Source: Brachymonas wangyanguii (GTDB lineage: Bacteria > Pseudomonadota > Gammaproteobacteria > Burkholderiales > Burkholderiaceae_C). Taken from it: a DNA stretch of 64,000 nucleotides. Positions 41,062 through 50,321 of this stretch are shown piece after piece (position 1 is the first letter of the stretch; each line of letters begins with the position of its first letter). The position numbers were made by a program, and so were the translations under genes. The notes under the pieces were generated by a model. That model was given only the letters and a program-made list of their open reading frames with translations. It was not told the DNA's origin and ran no database searches. The DNA is taken from positions 558,001 through 622,000 of the forward strand of contig NZ_CP173677.1 of the NCBI RefSeq assembly GCF_045055315.1, written 5' to 3'.

Positions 41062-41760
41062 ATGGGACGCTCTGCCATGTCACTCGAAGCCATCAATGCC
41101 AGCCTGCGCGCCAAGCCGGCCGAGGCCGCGCGCCCGGCGGGCAAGCGCCCGGGCAAGGGCGTAGCGGCACAACGCGGTGCCGGCCAGGTCCGCATCATCG
41201 GGGGCCAGTGGCGCCGCCGCCTGCTGCCGGTCGCCGCCGGCCCCGGCGTGCCGCCTGGCCTGCGCCCCACGCCGGACCGCGTGCGCGAGACCCTGTTCAA
41301 CTGGCTCGGCCAGGACCTGGGAGGCTGGCACTGCATCGACCTGTGTGCCGGCACCGGCGCGCTCGGTTTCGAGGCCGCCTCGCGCGGTGCCGCCCGCGTG
41401 CTGATGCTGGAATCGCACGCGGCACTGGTGAAGCAGCTGCGCCAGTTGCAGGCCAGCTTGCAGGCCGATGCCGTGCAGGTGCGCCAGGGTGATGCGCTGG
41501 CACTGCTGCGCGACCAGGCCCGACAACATCCCGCCAGCCAGGACCTGATCCTGCTGGATCCCCCTTATGACGCCGACTGGTACCAGCAGGCGCTGCAGCT
41601 GGCGCTGCCGCTGCTGCGTCCCACTGGCTACCTCTATCTGGAAGCCGGCCAGGCCTGGGACGATGCCGCTCTTCAGCCGCTGGGCTGGCAGTGCTGGCGC
41701 CATCTGCAGGCTGGCGCCGTGCACGCCCACCTGCTGCGTCCGCTGCAGGCGGCTGACTGA
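41062..41760 (+). CDS. rsmD: 16S rRNA (guanine(966)-N2)-methyltransferase RsmD
   Basis: Methylates G966 of 16S rRNA in the small subunit. The 232-residue protein has a 45-residue basic Ala/Pro/Lys-rich N-terminal extension, then RIIGGQWRRRLLPV, the conserved RPTPDRVRETLFNWL, SAM motif DLCAGTGALGFEAASRGAA and catalytic LLDPPYDADWYQQAL (D-P-P-Y). TATGAT (41050-41055) lies six bases before ATG 41062 and there is no ribosome site, so it is probably leaderless; ATG 41077 is an alternative. coaD follows by 23 nt. Confidence 0.94.
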   Translation: MGRSAMSLEAINASLRAKPAEAARPAGKRPGKGVAAQRGAGQVRIIGGQWRRRLLPVAAGPGVPPGLRPTPDRVRETLFNWLGQDLGGWHCIDLCAGTGALGFEAASRGAARVLMLESHAALVKQLRQLQASLQADAVQVRQGDALALLRDQARQHPASQDLILLDPPYDADWYQQALQLALPLLRPTGYLYLEAGQAWDDAALQPLGWQCWRHLQAGAVHAHLLRPLQAAD

Positions 41761-41783
41761 ATCTGTACAGGAGATTTCCGCGC

Positions 41784-42272
41784 ATGAACCCCGTGATCGC
41801 CGTCTATCCCGGCACCTTTGATCCGATGACCCTGGGCCACGAGGAACTGGTGCGCCGCGCTTCCCAGCTGTTTGGCCACCTGATCGTGGCGGTCGCGGCT
41901 GGCCACCACAAGAAGCCGATGTTCGACCTGGCAGAGCGGCTGGACATGGTGCAGCAGGCGGTGGCGCGTTTCCCCAACGTCACAGTCGAGAGCTATGACG
42001 GCCTGCTGCGCGACTTTGTCGTGGCGCGTGGCGCGCGCGCCATGGTGCGCGGCCTGCGCGCGGTGACCGACTTTGACTACGAATTCCAGCTCGCCGGCAT
42101 GAACCGCCGCCTGATGCCCGATGTCGAGACCGTGTTCCTGACTCCGAGCGACCAGTACCAGTTTGTCAGCAGCACCTATGTGCGCGAGATCGCCACCCTG
42201 GGCGGCGAGGTGCACCAGCTGGTATCGCCGGGCGTGTTCGAGCGCCTGATGGCCAAGAGCGGACGTCTATGA
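41784..42272 (+). CDS. coaD: Phosphopantetheine adenylyltransferase
   Basis: Transfers AMP from ATP to 4'-phosphopantetheine, the fourth step of coenzyme A synthesis. The 162-residue nucleotidyltransferase has YPGTFDPMTLGHEELVRRA (the T/HxGH motif), RGLRAVTDFDYEFQLAGMNRRL and the QYQFVSSTYVREIA signature (ISSTxVR). The ATG has AGGAG upstream. The stop overlaps the start of the DUF1294 gene (ATGA). Confidence 0.97.
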   Translation: MNPVIAVYPGTFDPMTLGHEELVRRASQLFGHLIVAVAAGHHKKPMFDLAERLDMVQQAVARFPNVTVESYDGLLRDFVVARGARAMVRGLRAVTDFDYEFQLAGMNRRLMPDVETVFLTPSDQYQFVSSTYVREIATLGGEVHQLVSPGVFERLMAKSGRL

Positions 42273-42574
42273 ACGTCTCGGTCGTCACCCACTTCGAGTG
42301 GCTGATCGGCATTTATGTGGCGATGAGCCTGTGCACGCTGCTGGTGTACGGCTGGGACAAGCTGGCGGCCAGGGCCAACAAGCCGCGCATTCCGGAATCG
42401 TATCTGCACACGCTGGCACTGCTGTGCGGCTGGCCGGGTGGCTGGCTCGGACAGCGGCTGTTCCGCCACAAGACCGTCAAGCCGGCGTTCCAGACCGTGT
42501 TCTGGCTCACGGTGATGCTGAATATGATGGCGCTGGGCGGCTTGCTCTACTGGGACCTGTCGCGCCTGCCCTGA
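42269..42574 (+). CDS. DUF1294 family membrane protein
   Basis: A 101-residue integral membrane protein with three hydrophobic helices. The DUF1294 signature is seen in LLVYGWDKLAARANKPRIPESYLHTLALLCGWPGGWLGQRLFRHKTVKPAFQTVFW. Function unknown. It overlaps coaD by four bases and is followed after 3 nt by the 2H phosphoesterase gene, so it is part of an rsmD-coaD operon. Confidence 0.88.
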   Translation: MNVSVVTHFEWLIGIYVAMSLCTLLVYGWDKLAARANKPRIPESYLHTLALLCGWPGGWLGQRLFRHKTVKPAFQTVFWLTVMLNMMALGGLLYWDLSRLP

Positions 42575-42577
42575 GCG

Positions 42578-43276
42578 ATGTGGTCCGATCCCTGGCTGCT
42601 GCAGCGCGGCCACACCCTGCGCTGCGAGCAGCGTGATTTTCCCGAATGGCACCGTGGCCGCCCGTACTACCTGTGCTGGGTGATCGATGCCGATACGCCT
42701 GCCGTGCGGGCGCGCTGGCAGCAGGCGCGCACGGCGCTGCAGCAGCTGCTATTGCCTGCTTATGGGCGCCAGCCGCATGTGACGATCGCGCTGGGCGGTT
42801 TTCCGCAGACGCAGGCGGAGCCCCAGGCGATCAATGCCGCCGGTTTACTGGCCCAGTTGCAAGGGCTGCGCCAGGCGGCGATTGCGCCGTTCACCTTGCA
42901 GATCGGCCGGCTGGACAGCTTTGCCAGCGTGCCGTATCTGCAGGTGCATGCTGATTCCACTGGCTATGCGGATGCGCGCCAGGCGCTGCTGACGCAGGAG
43001 GCGCTGGCCGAAGCCCATGTGCCGCACCTGACGCTGGGCCACTATGCCGACGCCTGGCCGCTGGCGACCTTGGTATCATGCCGGGCACGGGTGCCGGAAC
43101 AGGTGACGGCGTTGCCGGTGCAGCAGCTCTGGCTGGTGGCCTATGCCACGCACGATATCGGTGGCCGGCTGCTGCCGGTGGCAGCATGGGACTTGCAGCA
43201 ACAGGCGCTGCATTGGCACGACAGCCACCTGCTTGGCCCGATCGCGGCCGGGGTGCTGGCGGCGGCGGGCGTCTAG
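42578..43276 (+). CDS. 2H phosphoesterase superfamily protein (2'-5' RNA ligase-like)
   Basis: A 232-residue protein with two H-x-T-x motifs, PHVTIALGG (about residue 66) and PHLTLGHY (about 150), the catalytic pair of the LigT/2H phosphoesterase fold. It may hydrolyse cyclic phosphodiesters such as 2',3'-cyclic ends of RNA; the substrate is unknown. Between and after them lie strands such as LQIGRLDSFASVPYLQV. Its TAG stop overlaps the recJ TAG stop on the other strand by two bases (shared CTAG). Confidence 0.75.
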   Translation: MWSDPWLLQRGHTLRCEQRDFPEWHRGRPYYLCWVIDADTPAVRARWQQARTALQQLLLPAYGRQPHVTIALGGFPQTQAEPQAINAAGLLAQLQGLRQAAIAPFTLQIGRLDSFASVPYLQVHADSTGYADARQALLTQEALAEAHVPHLTLGHYADAWPLATLVSCRARVPEQVTALPVQQLWLVAYATHDIGGRLLPVAAWDLQQQALHWHDSHLLGPIAAGVLAAAGV

Positions 43277-44982
43277 TCGCCGGCCATGCCTTCCACCACC
43301 AGCTGCACGTTGTCGCGGCCCTGCCAGCTGTTCACGTCGAGCCGGTAGGCCAGCGTGGCGCGTGGCGGCAGCGGTTCGCTGCGGCCAAACCAGATGCCGT
43401 CTACCAATTCACCGTGGTGGCGCAGCTGTAGTTTGAGGTGGCGCTCGCCCACCAGGCGCTGCTGCACGATGTCCAGCTCCTCGCAGAACACCGGCGGCGC
43501 AAAGCCCTGGCCCCAGACCTGCTGTTGCAGCTCGCTGGCGATATCGATGCGGCGGAATTCGGGCGGCAGCGCGCCATCGGTTTCCAGCGTGCGGGTGAGC
43601 GTGGCCTCGTCCAGCCATTCCTCCGCGATACGCACCAGCGCCTGCTCGAAGGTCGGGAAATGCGCGCGCGCAATGGTGCAGCCGGCCGCCATGGCGTGGC
43701 CGCCAAAGCGCAGGATCACCTCCGGATGGCGCTTGGAGATCAGGTCCAGCGCATCGCGCATGTGAAAGCCCGGAATCGAGCGGCCCGAGCCTTTCAGCTC
43801 CTGCTGCTGGCCTGGCGCCGCGCTCGGGGCAAAGACAAAGATCGGCCGGTGCAGCTTGTCTTTCAGGCGTGAGGCGACGATGCCGACTACGCCTTCATGG
43901 AAATCCTCGCCAAACACGCTGAGCGCCGAGGGCGGGGCGGCATCGGTGGCAAACAGGGCCTCGGCGCTGGCCTGGGCCTGCTCGCGCATGCCGTCTTCGA
44001 GCTCGCGGCGTTCGCGGTTGATGCTGTCGAGCTGGTGCGCCAGCTCCAGCGCGCGCGTGGCATCGTCGGTGGTCAGGCATTCGATGCCCAGCGTCATGTC
44101 GGCCAGGCGGCCGGCGGCGTTGATGCGCGGCCCGAGCGCAAAACCCATGTCAAAAGTCGTGGCGGCGCGCCAGTCGCGGCCGGCGACCTGGAACAGCGCG
44201 TGCAGGCCGGCCGGCATCGCGCCCTGGCGGATGCGTTTCAGACCTTGCGCCACCATGCGGCGGTTGTTGGCGTCCAGTTTCACCACGTCGGCGACGGTGC
44301 CGAGCGCCACCAGCGGCAGCAGCGTGTCCAGCCGCGGCTGGTTCTGCGCCGTGAACTGGCCGCGCTGGCGCAATTCGGCGCGCAGCATCAGCAATACGTA
44401 GAACATCACGCCCACGCCAGCCATGGACTTGCCGGGAAAGCTGCAGCCGGGCTGGTTCGGGTTGACGATGACATCGGCGGCCGGCAGGGTGTCGCCGGGC
44501 AGGTGGTGGTCGGTCACCAGCACCTGCATGCCGAGCGCATGGGCGGCCTCCACGCCTTCCACGCTGGCGATGCCGTTGTCTACCGTGACCAGCAGGTCGC
44601 CGCCGGCAGCGCGTACGCGTTCGGCAATCGGGCCGGTCAGGCCGTAGCCGTCGACCACGCGGTCGGGCACCAGGAACTGCACCTGGGTGGCGCCCAGCAT
44701 GCGCAAGCCGCGCAATGCCACGGCGCAGGCGGTGGCACCGTCACAGTCGTAATCGGCGACGATGCAGATGTTGCGACCCGCAGCGATGCTGTCGGCCAGC
44801 AGCACGGCAGCCTGTTGCGCACCGAGCAGCTGGTCTGGCGGGGTGAGCCGGGCCAGGCCCTCGTCGAGTTCGTCCGGTTGCACGCCGCGTGCGGCATAGA
44901 GGCGCGCCAGCAGCGGATGCAGGCCAGCCTGTTCCAGCGCCCAGCAGGCGCGGGGCGGGATGTCACGGGTCAGCAGGCGCAT
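43273..44982 (-). CDS. recJ: Single-stranded-DNA exonuclease RecJ
   Basis: 5'-3' single-strand exonuclease for recombination and mismatch repair. The 569-residue DHH protein has ICIVADYDCDGATA (motif I), DGYGLTGPIAERV, LLVTVDNGIAS (motif II), LVTDHHLPG (DHH, motif III) and PNQPGCSFPGKSMAGVGVMFYV. The DHHA1 domain has RSIPGFHMRDALDLI and RFGGHAMAAG. It is two bases downstream of the RpfE-like gene. The convergent stop with the 2H phosphoesterase gene leaves no room for a terminator. Confidence 0.96.
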   Translation of the reverse strand: MRLLTRDIPPRACWALEQAGLHPLLARLYAARGVQPDELDEGLARLTPPDQLLGAQQAAVLLADSIAAGRNICIVADYDCDGATACAVALRGLRMLGATQVQFLVPDRVVDGYGLTGPIAERVRAAGGDLLVTVDNGIASVEGVEAAHALGMQVLVTDHHLPGDTLPAADVIVNPNQPGCSFPGKSMAGVGVMFYVLLMLRAELRQRGQFTAQNQPRLDTLLPLVALGTVADVVKLDANNRRMVAQGLKRIRQGAMPAGLHALFQVAGRDWRAATTFDMGFALGPRINAAGRLADMTLGIECLTTDDATRALELAHQLDSINRERRELEDGMREQAQASAEALFATDAAPPSALSVFGEDFHEGVVGIVASRLKDKLHRPIFVFAPSAAPGQQQELKGSGRSIPGFHMRDALDLISKRHPEVILRFGGHAMAAGCTIARAHFPTFEQALVRIAEEWLDEATLTRTLETDGALPPEFRRIDIASELQQQVWGQGFAPPVFCEELDIVQQRLVGERHLKLQLRHHGELVDGIWFGRSEPLPPRATLAYRLDVNSWQGRDNVQLVVEGMAGD

Positions 44983-44985
44983 GGC

Positions 44986-46020
44986 TTACAGGGTTTTCTG
45001 CAGCAGTGCAGGCAGCTGGGTCGGACGCATGCTGCGGATCAGCTTGTCGAACAGCGATACCGGCGCGCTGTGCCAGCTGGCGGCGCGCTGCTCGCTGCAC
45101 AGCGTGAGCTGCAGGCCTTTCAGCGTGCCTTCGCGCTGCTTTTGCAGCAGCGGTGCAAACACGTGCTCGTCCAGCCAGCGCCAGGCGGTCAGCCAGGCGT
45201 CCCAGTCCTCGCGCTGGGCGGCGGTGGCGAGCTGGCGCAGCATGTGTGGCTGCAGTGCGTTCTCATCTTCGGGAAACAGCGGGATGTCGGCCGGCAGCAC
45301 GCCGGTGCCGCTGACCCAGAACGAGTTCACCGGCAGCTTGCCGGCGGCCTGGCGGCGATCGTTGACCGGGTGCGTGTGCAGCAGCATCTGCATCTCGCTC
45401 TGCAGGCGCTGCAGCGGCGCGGCGCGGGCAGCGGTCGGGCTGGTGGCGGCCTTGACCTGCGAGGGCATCCAGCTTTCCACATTGCGGCCACAGACGCGAT
45501 CGAGCGAGGCCGTGCGCAGGCCTTCCAGCAGCGAGCCGCGCGCCAGCCACTGGATGTTGCCGGGCTTGCTGCCCGGTACGGCGACCAGGTACAGGCCTTC
45601 TTCGGCAAACCAGGGTTGCATGGCCTGCAGCAGTTCATTGCCTTCTTCCAGCGTCAGCTCCAGCTCCTGCGGATGCGCCATGGTGACGTGATCGGTCTGG
45701 ATCTGCCAGTGGCAGGGCGTGACCAGGCCCCAGGCGACCGGAATCGCCGTGGCCATGCCATGACTGCGTGCCATGTGTGCGGCCCAGGGCATCTGGCCGT
45801 CCTGGCGCAGCGCCTCCGGCCATTGCAGGGCCTCGGCCAGCGCATGCTCGTGCGGCGTGCTGTAGTTGTATTCATCCCAGTGGCGCACCGGCAACGGCTG
45901 CAGCCGGTCCAGCAGGGCGGGCAGGTGCTGCAACTGCAGCTGTTGCACGGCCTGCAGACAGCCGGCCGAGCGGGTCAGGGCAAAGGGAATGACGAGATGG
46001 TGGGATTGGGTGGACGACAT
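44986..46020 (-). CDS. RpfE-like/COG4255 family protein
   Basis: A 344-residue protein resembling the regulatory protein RpfE of Xanthomonas and COG4255 proteins that are sometimes annotated as phosphoglycerate mutase-like. Seen features: LVIPFALTRSAG at the start, PWAAHMARSHGMATAIPVAWGLVTPCHWQIQTDHVTMAHPQEL, and KLPVNSFWVSGTGVLP, which is strongly conserved. No catalytic residues can be named. It directly precedes recJ, the same neighbour relation as in the Xanthomonas rpf region. ATG 46020 has a purine-rich region upstream. Confidence 0.7.
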   Translation of the reverse strand: MSSTQSHHLVIPFALTRSAGCLQAVQQLQLQHLPALLDRLQPLPVRHWDEYNYSTPHEHALAEALQWPEALRQDGQMPWAAHMARSHGMATAIPVAWGLVTPCHWQIQTDHVTMAHPQELELTLEEGNELLQAMQPWFAEEGLYLVAVPGSKPGNIQWLARGSLLEGLRTASLDRVCGRNVESWMPSQVKAATSPTAARAAPLQRLQSEMQMLLHTHPVNDRRQAAGKLPVNSFWVSGTGVLPADIPLFPEDENALQPHMLRQLATAAQREDWDAWLTAWRWLDEHVFAPLLQKQREGTLKGLQLTLCSEQRAASWHSAPVSLFDKLIRSMRPTQLPALLQKTL

Positions 46021-46136
46021 GACAACTTTCTGGTGCTTGCACGTAGGCTTGACTCTATTCTAGAGGGGTGGCACCGGACTGTCCCGGCGTGCGGCATTGG
46101 GACTGGTTTCAGGTTGTTGCCTGTCTTGCGGCAATA

Positions 46137-46841
46137 TTACGCGGCTGGCCAGCCCAGATACCCGGCTGCCCGCGCCACGTCCACCGTCTCCAGCCGCGGC
46201 ACGATGCCGAGGCAGGGCGCTTGCAGGCGCTGCTGCAGCGTGGCGATGTTGTCCTGCTGTACCAGCATCTGCGGGTCGATATGGTTGGCGACCCAGCCGG
46301 CCAATGGCAGGCCGCTGGCGGCAATCGCCTGTGCCGTGAGCAGGGCGTGGCTGATGCAGCCCAGACGCAGGCCGACCACCAGCACCACCGGCAACCGCAG
46401 CGCTACCGCCAGATCGGCCAGGGTGTGCTTGTCATCCACGGGCACCAGCCAGCCGCCGGCACCTTCGACGACCACGGTTGGGGCGTAGTCGCGCAGCTGC
46501 AGGTAGCGCTCGCGCAGCGTGTCCAGGTTGATCTGTACGCCGGCCTGGCGCGCCGCCACATGCGGCGCAATCGGCGGCTCGAACAGGTAGGGGCAGCGCA
46601 GCGCCTGCGGCGCGCGGATCGGGCTGGCCTGATCGAGCAGGGCGACGTCGTCGTTGTGCCAGTAGCCGCCGGCGTCGTCCTGGCGCCAGTCGGCACCGGC
46701 GGCGACCGGCTTCATGCCGATGCAGGGCTGGCCGCTGGCGTTGTAGCGGTGAATCAGCGCCGCGGCGATCAGGCTCTTGCCGACTTCGGTGTCGGTGCCG
46801 GTGACGAATACGCCGTGTGCGAGGGAGGCGGGAATGCTCAT
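46137..46841 (-). CDS. bioD: Dethiobiotin synthetase
   Basis: ATP-dependent ring closure of diaminopelargonate to dethiobiotin. The 234-residue P-loop protein has GVFVTGTDTEVGKSLIAAAL (residues 10-29), GMKPVAAGA, the VVEGAGGWLVPVD loop that holds the Mg-ATP site, and LGCISHALLTAQAI. The start overlaps the bioA stop (ATGA), so the two are coupled. No bioF or bioB is present in the window. Confidence 0.95.
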   Translation of the reverse strand: MSIPASLAHGVFVTGTDTEVGKSLIAAALIHRYNASGQPCIGMKPVAAGADWRQDDAGGYWHNDDVALLDQASPIRAPQALRCPYLFEPPIAPHVAARQAGVQINLDTLRERYLQLRDYAPTVVVEGAGGWLVPVDDKHTLADLAVALRLPVVLVVGLRLGCISHALLTAQAIAASGLPLAGWVANHIDPQMLVQQDNIATLQQRLQAPCLGIVPRLETVDVARAAGYLGWPAA

Positions 46842-48205
46842 GCGGCTGGCTCCAGCACATCCAGCAGGCTGCCCAGCGCGCCATCGGCCAGATGCTGCAG
46901 CTCGACTGCGTGCAGCACATAAGGCGGCATCAGGTAGATCGTGTTGCCGATCGGGCGCAGCAGCAGGCCACGCTGGCGTGCCGCCAGATGGTAGCGCTGC
47001 GAAAAAGTGCCACCGGCCATGCCGTTGCGCGCATCGTCGGCGGATTGTTCCGGGATGGCGGCGGGATCGATATCGCAGGCCCAGATCATGCCCTGGCGGC
47101 GCACCTGGCGCACGGCCGGGTGCTGCGCCAGCGGTTGCAGCGCCTGCGCCATCTGTTCGCCCAGCAGCTGGTTGCGTGCCAGCACGTTTTCGCTCTCGAA
47201 AATGTCCAGGCAGGCCAACGCGGCGCGGCAGGCCAGCGGGTTGCCGGTGTAGGAGTGCGAGTGCAGGAAGGCGGTGCGCACATCGTCGTCGTAGAAGGCC
47301 TGGTAGATGCTGTCACGCGTCAGCACCAGCGACAAGGGCAGGTAGCCGCCGCTGATGCCCTTGGACAGGGTGATGAAGTCCGGCCAGATGCCGGCCTGCT
47401 CACAGGCGAAGAAAGTGCCGGTACGGCCACAGCCAACGGCAATCTCGTCGGCAATCAGGTGTACCTGGTAGCGGTCGCACAGCGCGCGCAGCTGGCGCAG
47501 GTAGTCGGGATCGTGCATCGCCATGCCGGTGGCGCACTGCACCAGCGGTTCGACGATGACGGCGGCGATCGTGCTGCCATGCTGTTGCAGCAGCGCCTCC
47601 ATCGCCTGTGCCGCCTGGTTGGCCGCCTGTTGCGGCGTGGCGGCCAGGCGTGCATCAGGGCTGGGCGCGATATGCGTCTGGCGCACCAGCGGCTGGTAGG
47701 CGTGGCGGAAGATGTCGACATCGGTCACGCTGAGCGCGCCCATGGTTTCTCCGTGGTAGCTCTGCGCCAGATAGACATACTGGTGCTTGTCCGGCTGGCC
47801 GCTGTTGCGCCAGTAGTGCGCGCTCATCTTCAGCGCAATCTCTACGGCCGATGCGCCATCGGAGGCATAGAAGGCATGGCCGAGTACACCGCCGGTCAGC
47901 GCCGACAGCCGCTCGGACAGTTCCACCACCGGCGCGTGGGTGGAGCCGGAAATCATCGCGTGCTCCAGCGTGCCGAGCTGGTCGATCAGCGCCGCATTGA
48001 TGCGCGGGTTGGCGTGGCCGAACAGGTTGACCCACCAGCTGCTGATGCCGTCCAGGTAGCGATTGCCAGCCTCGTCGTACAGCCAGACGCCCTGGCCGCG
48101 CGCGATCGCCAGCGGGGGCAGGCGTTCGTGCTGCTTCATCTGCGTGCAGGGGTGCCAGACGCTGCGCAGGCTGCGCTGGCTCAGGGACAGGGCTGGGTTC
48201 GTCAT
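46838..48205 (-). CDS. bioA: Adenosylmethionine-8-amino-7-oxononanoate aminotransferase
   Basis: PLP-dependent conversion of KAPA to DAPA using SAM as amino donor. The 455-residue protein has SVWHPCTQMKQHERLPPL (the usual BioA start), DGISSWWVNLFGHANPRIN, YASDGASAVEIALKMSAHYW, LIADEIAVGCGRTGTFFACE, and the PLP lysine in TLSKGISGGYLPLS. ATG 48205 is chosen; 52 upstream in-frame codons belong to the divergent promoter region. It is divergent from lolC. Confidence 0.95.
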   Translation of the reverse strand: MTNPALSLSQRSLRSVWHPCTQMKQHERLPPLAIARGQGVWLYDEAGNRYLDGISSWWVNLFGHANPRINAALIDQLGTLEHAMISGSTHAPVVELSERLSALTGGVLGHAFYASDGASAVEIALKMSAHYWRNSGQPDKHQYVYLAQSYHGETMGALSVTDVDIFRHAYQPLVRQTHIAPSPDARLAATPQQAANQAAQAMEALLQQHGSTIAAVIVEPLVQCATGMAMHDPDYLRQLRALCDRYQVHLIADEIAVGCGRTGTFFACEQAGIWPDFITLSKGISGGYLPLSLVLTRDSIYQAFYDDDVRTAFLHSHSYTGNPLACRAALACLDIFESENVLARNQLLGEQMAQALQPLAQHPAVRQVRRQGMIWACDIDPAAIPEQSADDARNGMAGGTFSQRYHLAARQRGLLLRPIGNTIYLMPPYVLHAVELQHLADGALGSLLDVLEPAA

Positions 48206-48355
48206 GTCGGCCGGTAAAAAGTCACACACCGCCCAAGTGTAAGCCTTGGCGCAAAGGCACGTGTTGTCACAACCTGGGATACCGTCTGACAGGTCTCTGC
48301 AAGCTGGCGTGACACAATAGCTGCTGCCCCGGGGAGACCCGTCACTACAAGAGCT

Positions 48356-49609
48356 ATGCAAAGTCCCTACGAACTCCTGATTGGCTGGCGTTACACACGC
48401 GCCGGCCGGTCAACCCGACGCAACGGGTTCATTTCCTTTATTTCGGCAGCTTCCATCATCGGCATCGCGCTGGGCGTGGCAGCACTGATCATCGTGCTCT
48501 CGGTCATGAACGGCTTCCAGAAGGAGGTGCGTGACCGTATGCTGGGCGTGGTCTCGCACATCGAGCTGTACAACCCGGACGGCACCGGCTTGCAGGATGT
48601 GCAGGCGGTGGTGCAGCAGGCGCGCACCAACTCCGAAGTGATCGGCGCCGCGCCTTTCGTCTCCGGCCAGTCACTGCTGAGCCTGGGTGACACCATGCGC
48701 GGCGTGCTGGTGCGCGGCATCGAGCCGGGCCTGGAGCACGAGGTCAGCAATATCAGCGAGCAGCAGGCGGCGACGCTCAAGTCGCTCACGCCGGGCAGCT
48801 TCAACGTGGTGCTGGGCGTGCAGCTGGCACGTTCTCTCGGCGTGCTGCCGGGCGACAAGGTGACGATGATCGCGCCCAGCGGCAACGTCACCCCGGCCGG
48901 CGTGATGCCACGGCTGAAACAGCTGACCGTGGCCGGCACCTTCGAATCCGGCCATTTCGAATACGACAACGGCATGATGATGCTGAACGTGCAGGACGCC
49001 GCGCTGATCTACCAGCTTGAAGGCCCGATGGGCGTGCGCCTGAAGATCCGCGACCTCAACGAGGCACCCACGGTGGCGGCGCAACTGGCCGGCCTGTTCC
49101 AGGGCCAGCTGCTGGTGAGTGACTGGACGCAGCAGAACAAGAGCTGGTTTGCCGCCGTGCAGGTGGAGAAGCGCATGATGTTCATCATCCTGACGCTGAT
49201 CGTGGCAGTGGCCGCCTTCAACCTGGTCAGCACGCTGGTGATGAGCGTGCAGGACAAGCGCGCCGATATCGCCATCCTGCGCACGCTGGGCGCATCGCCG
49301 CGCAGCATCATGCGCATCTTCATGGTGCAGGGTGCCACCGCCGGCATCATCGGCACGCTGGCCGGCCTGGCGCTGGGGCTGGCGGTGGCGGTGAATATCG
49401 ATGTCATCGTGCCTTTCTTCGAGCGCCTGTTCAACACCAGCTTCCTGCCCCAGGACATCTACCTGATCAGCAAGATGCCGAGCGATCCGCAGGCCAGCGA
49501 TATCGTGCCGATCGTGGTCGTGTCGTTGATCCTGTCCTTCCTGGCAACCCTGTATCCGAGCTGGCGTGCCAGCCGTGTCAACCCGGCGGAGGCCCTGCGC
49601 TATGAGTAA
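48356..49609 (+). CDS. lolC: Lipoprotein-releasing ABC transporter permease LolC/LolE
   Basis: Inner-membrane permease that extracts outer-membrane lipoproteins for LolA. The 417-residue protein has the family start YELLIGWRYTRAGRSTRRNGFISFISAASIIGIALGVAALIIVLSVMNGFQKEVRDRML, a large periplasmic domain (about 50-270) and three C-terminal helices with LVSTLVMSVQDKRADIAILRTLGASPRSIMRIF. One permease gene is seen here, as in species with a single LolF-type permease. It overlaps lolD by eight bases. Confidence 0.94.
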   Translation: MQSPYELLIGWRYTRAGRSTRRNGFISFISAASIIGIALGVAALIIVLSVMNGFQKEVRDRMLGVVSHIELYNPDGTGLQDVQAVVQQARTNSEVIGAAPFVSGQSLLSLGDTMRGVLVRGIEPGLEHEVSNISEQQAATLKSLTPGSFNVVLGVQLARSLGVLPGDKVTMIAPSGNVTPAGVMPRLKQLTVAGTFESGHFEYDNGMMMLNVQDAALIYQLEGPMGVRLKIRDLNEAPTVAAQLAGLFQGQLLVSDWTQQNKSWFAAVQVEKRMMFIILTLIVAVAAFNLVSTLVMSVQDKRADIAILRTLGASPRSIMRIFMVQGATAGIIGTLAGLALGLAVAVNIDVIVPFFERLFNTSFLPQDIYLISKMPSDPQASDIVPIVVVSLILSFLATLYPSWRASRVNPAEALRYE

Positions 49610-50321
49610 CATCGTCCTGCAGGCGCAAGGCCTGACCAAGCGATTCCATGAGGGTCGCAATATTGACCTGACCGTGCTGCGTGGCATCGACCTGACGGTG
49701 CACGCGGGCGAAACCGTCGCCATCGTCGGTGCCTCCGGCTCCGGCAAGAGCACGCTGCTGCACATGCTGGGCGGGCTGGATGCTCCTACCAGCGGCCGCG
49801 TGCAGATCATGGGCCAGGATCTGGCACAGCTCTCGCTGGCGAGACAGGGCGAGCTGCGCAACCAGTATTTGGGCTTTGTCTACCAGTTCCACCACCTGCT
49901 GCCCGAGTTCACCGCGGCGCAGAACGTCGCCATGCCGCTCTGGATCCGCCGCCAGGATCGCGCCAGTGCACAGCAGCAGGCGCTGCAGATGCTGGCCCAG
50001 GTCGGCCTGTCCGAGCGCGCCGAGCATCGCCCGGCAGAACTCTCCGGCGGCGAGCGCCAACGCGTGGCGATTGCGCGTGCGCTGGTGACGCAGCCGGCCT
50101 GCGTGCTGGCCGACGAACCGACCGGCAACCTGGACCGCAGCACCGCCGACCAGGTGTTCCAGCGCATGCTGCAACTGGCGCAGGACAAGGGCACGGCCTT
50201 TGTGCTGGTCACGCACGACGAGGAACTGGCCGCCCGCTGCGACCGCCAGTTCCGCATGACGCAGGGCGTGCTCGAGCCCTTGCATACCACCGACCCGACG
50301 CCGCCGCTGCCCGTGGCATGA
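49602..50321 (+). CDS. lolD: Lipoprotein-releasing ABC transporter ATP-binding protein LolD
   Basis: A 239-residue ABC ATPase with Walker A VGASGSGKSTLLHMLGGLD (about 44-62), a Q-loop in FVYQFHHLLPEFTAAQNVAMPL, signature LSGGERQRVAIARAL, Walker B CVLADEPTGNLD and H-loop LVTHDEELA. The HHLLPEF and NVAMPL blocks are typical of LolD. ATG 49602 lies inside the end of lolC. A four-base overlap links it to the tatD-like gene. Confidence 0.95.
   Translation: MSNIVLQAQGLTKRFHEGRNIDLTVLRGIDLTVHAGETVAIVGASGSGKSTLLHMLGGLDAPTSGRVQIMGQDLAQLSLARQGELRNQYLGFVYQFHHLLPEFTAAQNVAMPLWIRRQDRASAQQQALQMLAQVGLSERAEHRPAELSGGERQRVAIARALVTQPACVLADEPTGNLDRSTADQVFQRMLQLAQDKGTAFVLVTHDEELAARCDRQFRMTQGVLEPLHTTDPTPPLPVA

Noticed and set aside
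48206..48355. A BirA-type biotin operator in the bioA-lolC intergenic region
   Set aside because: TTGTCACAACC near 48268 recalls half of the site, but the spaced inverted partner needed for a BirA operator is absent.
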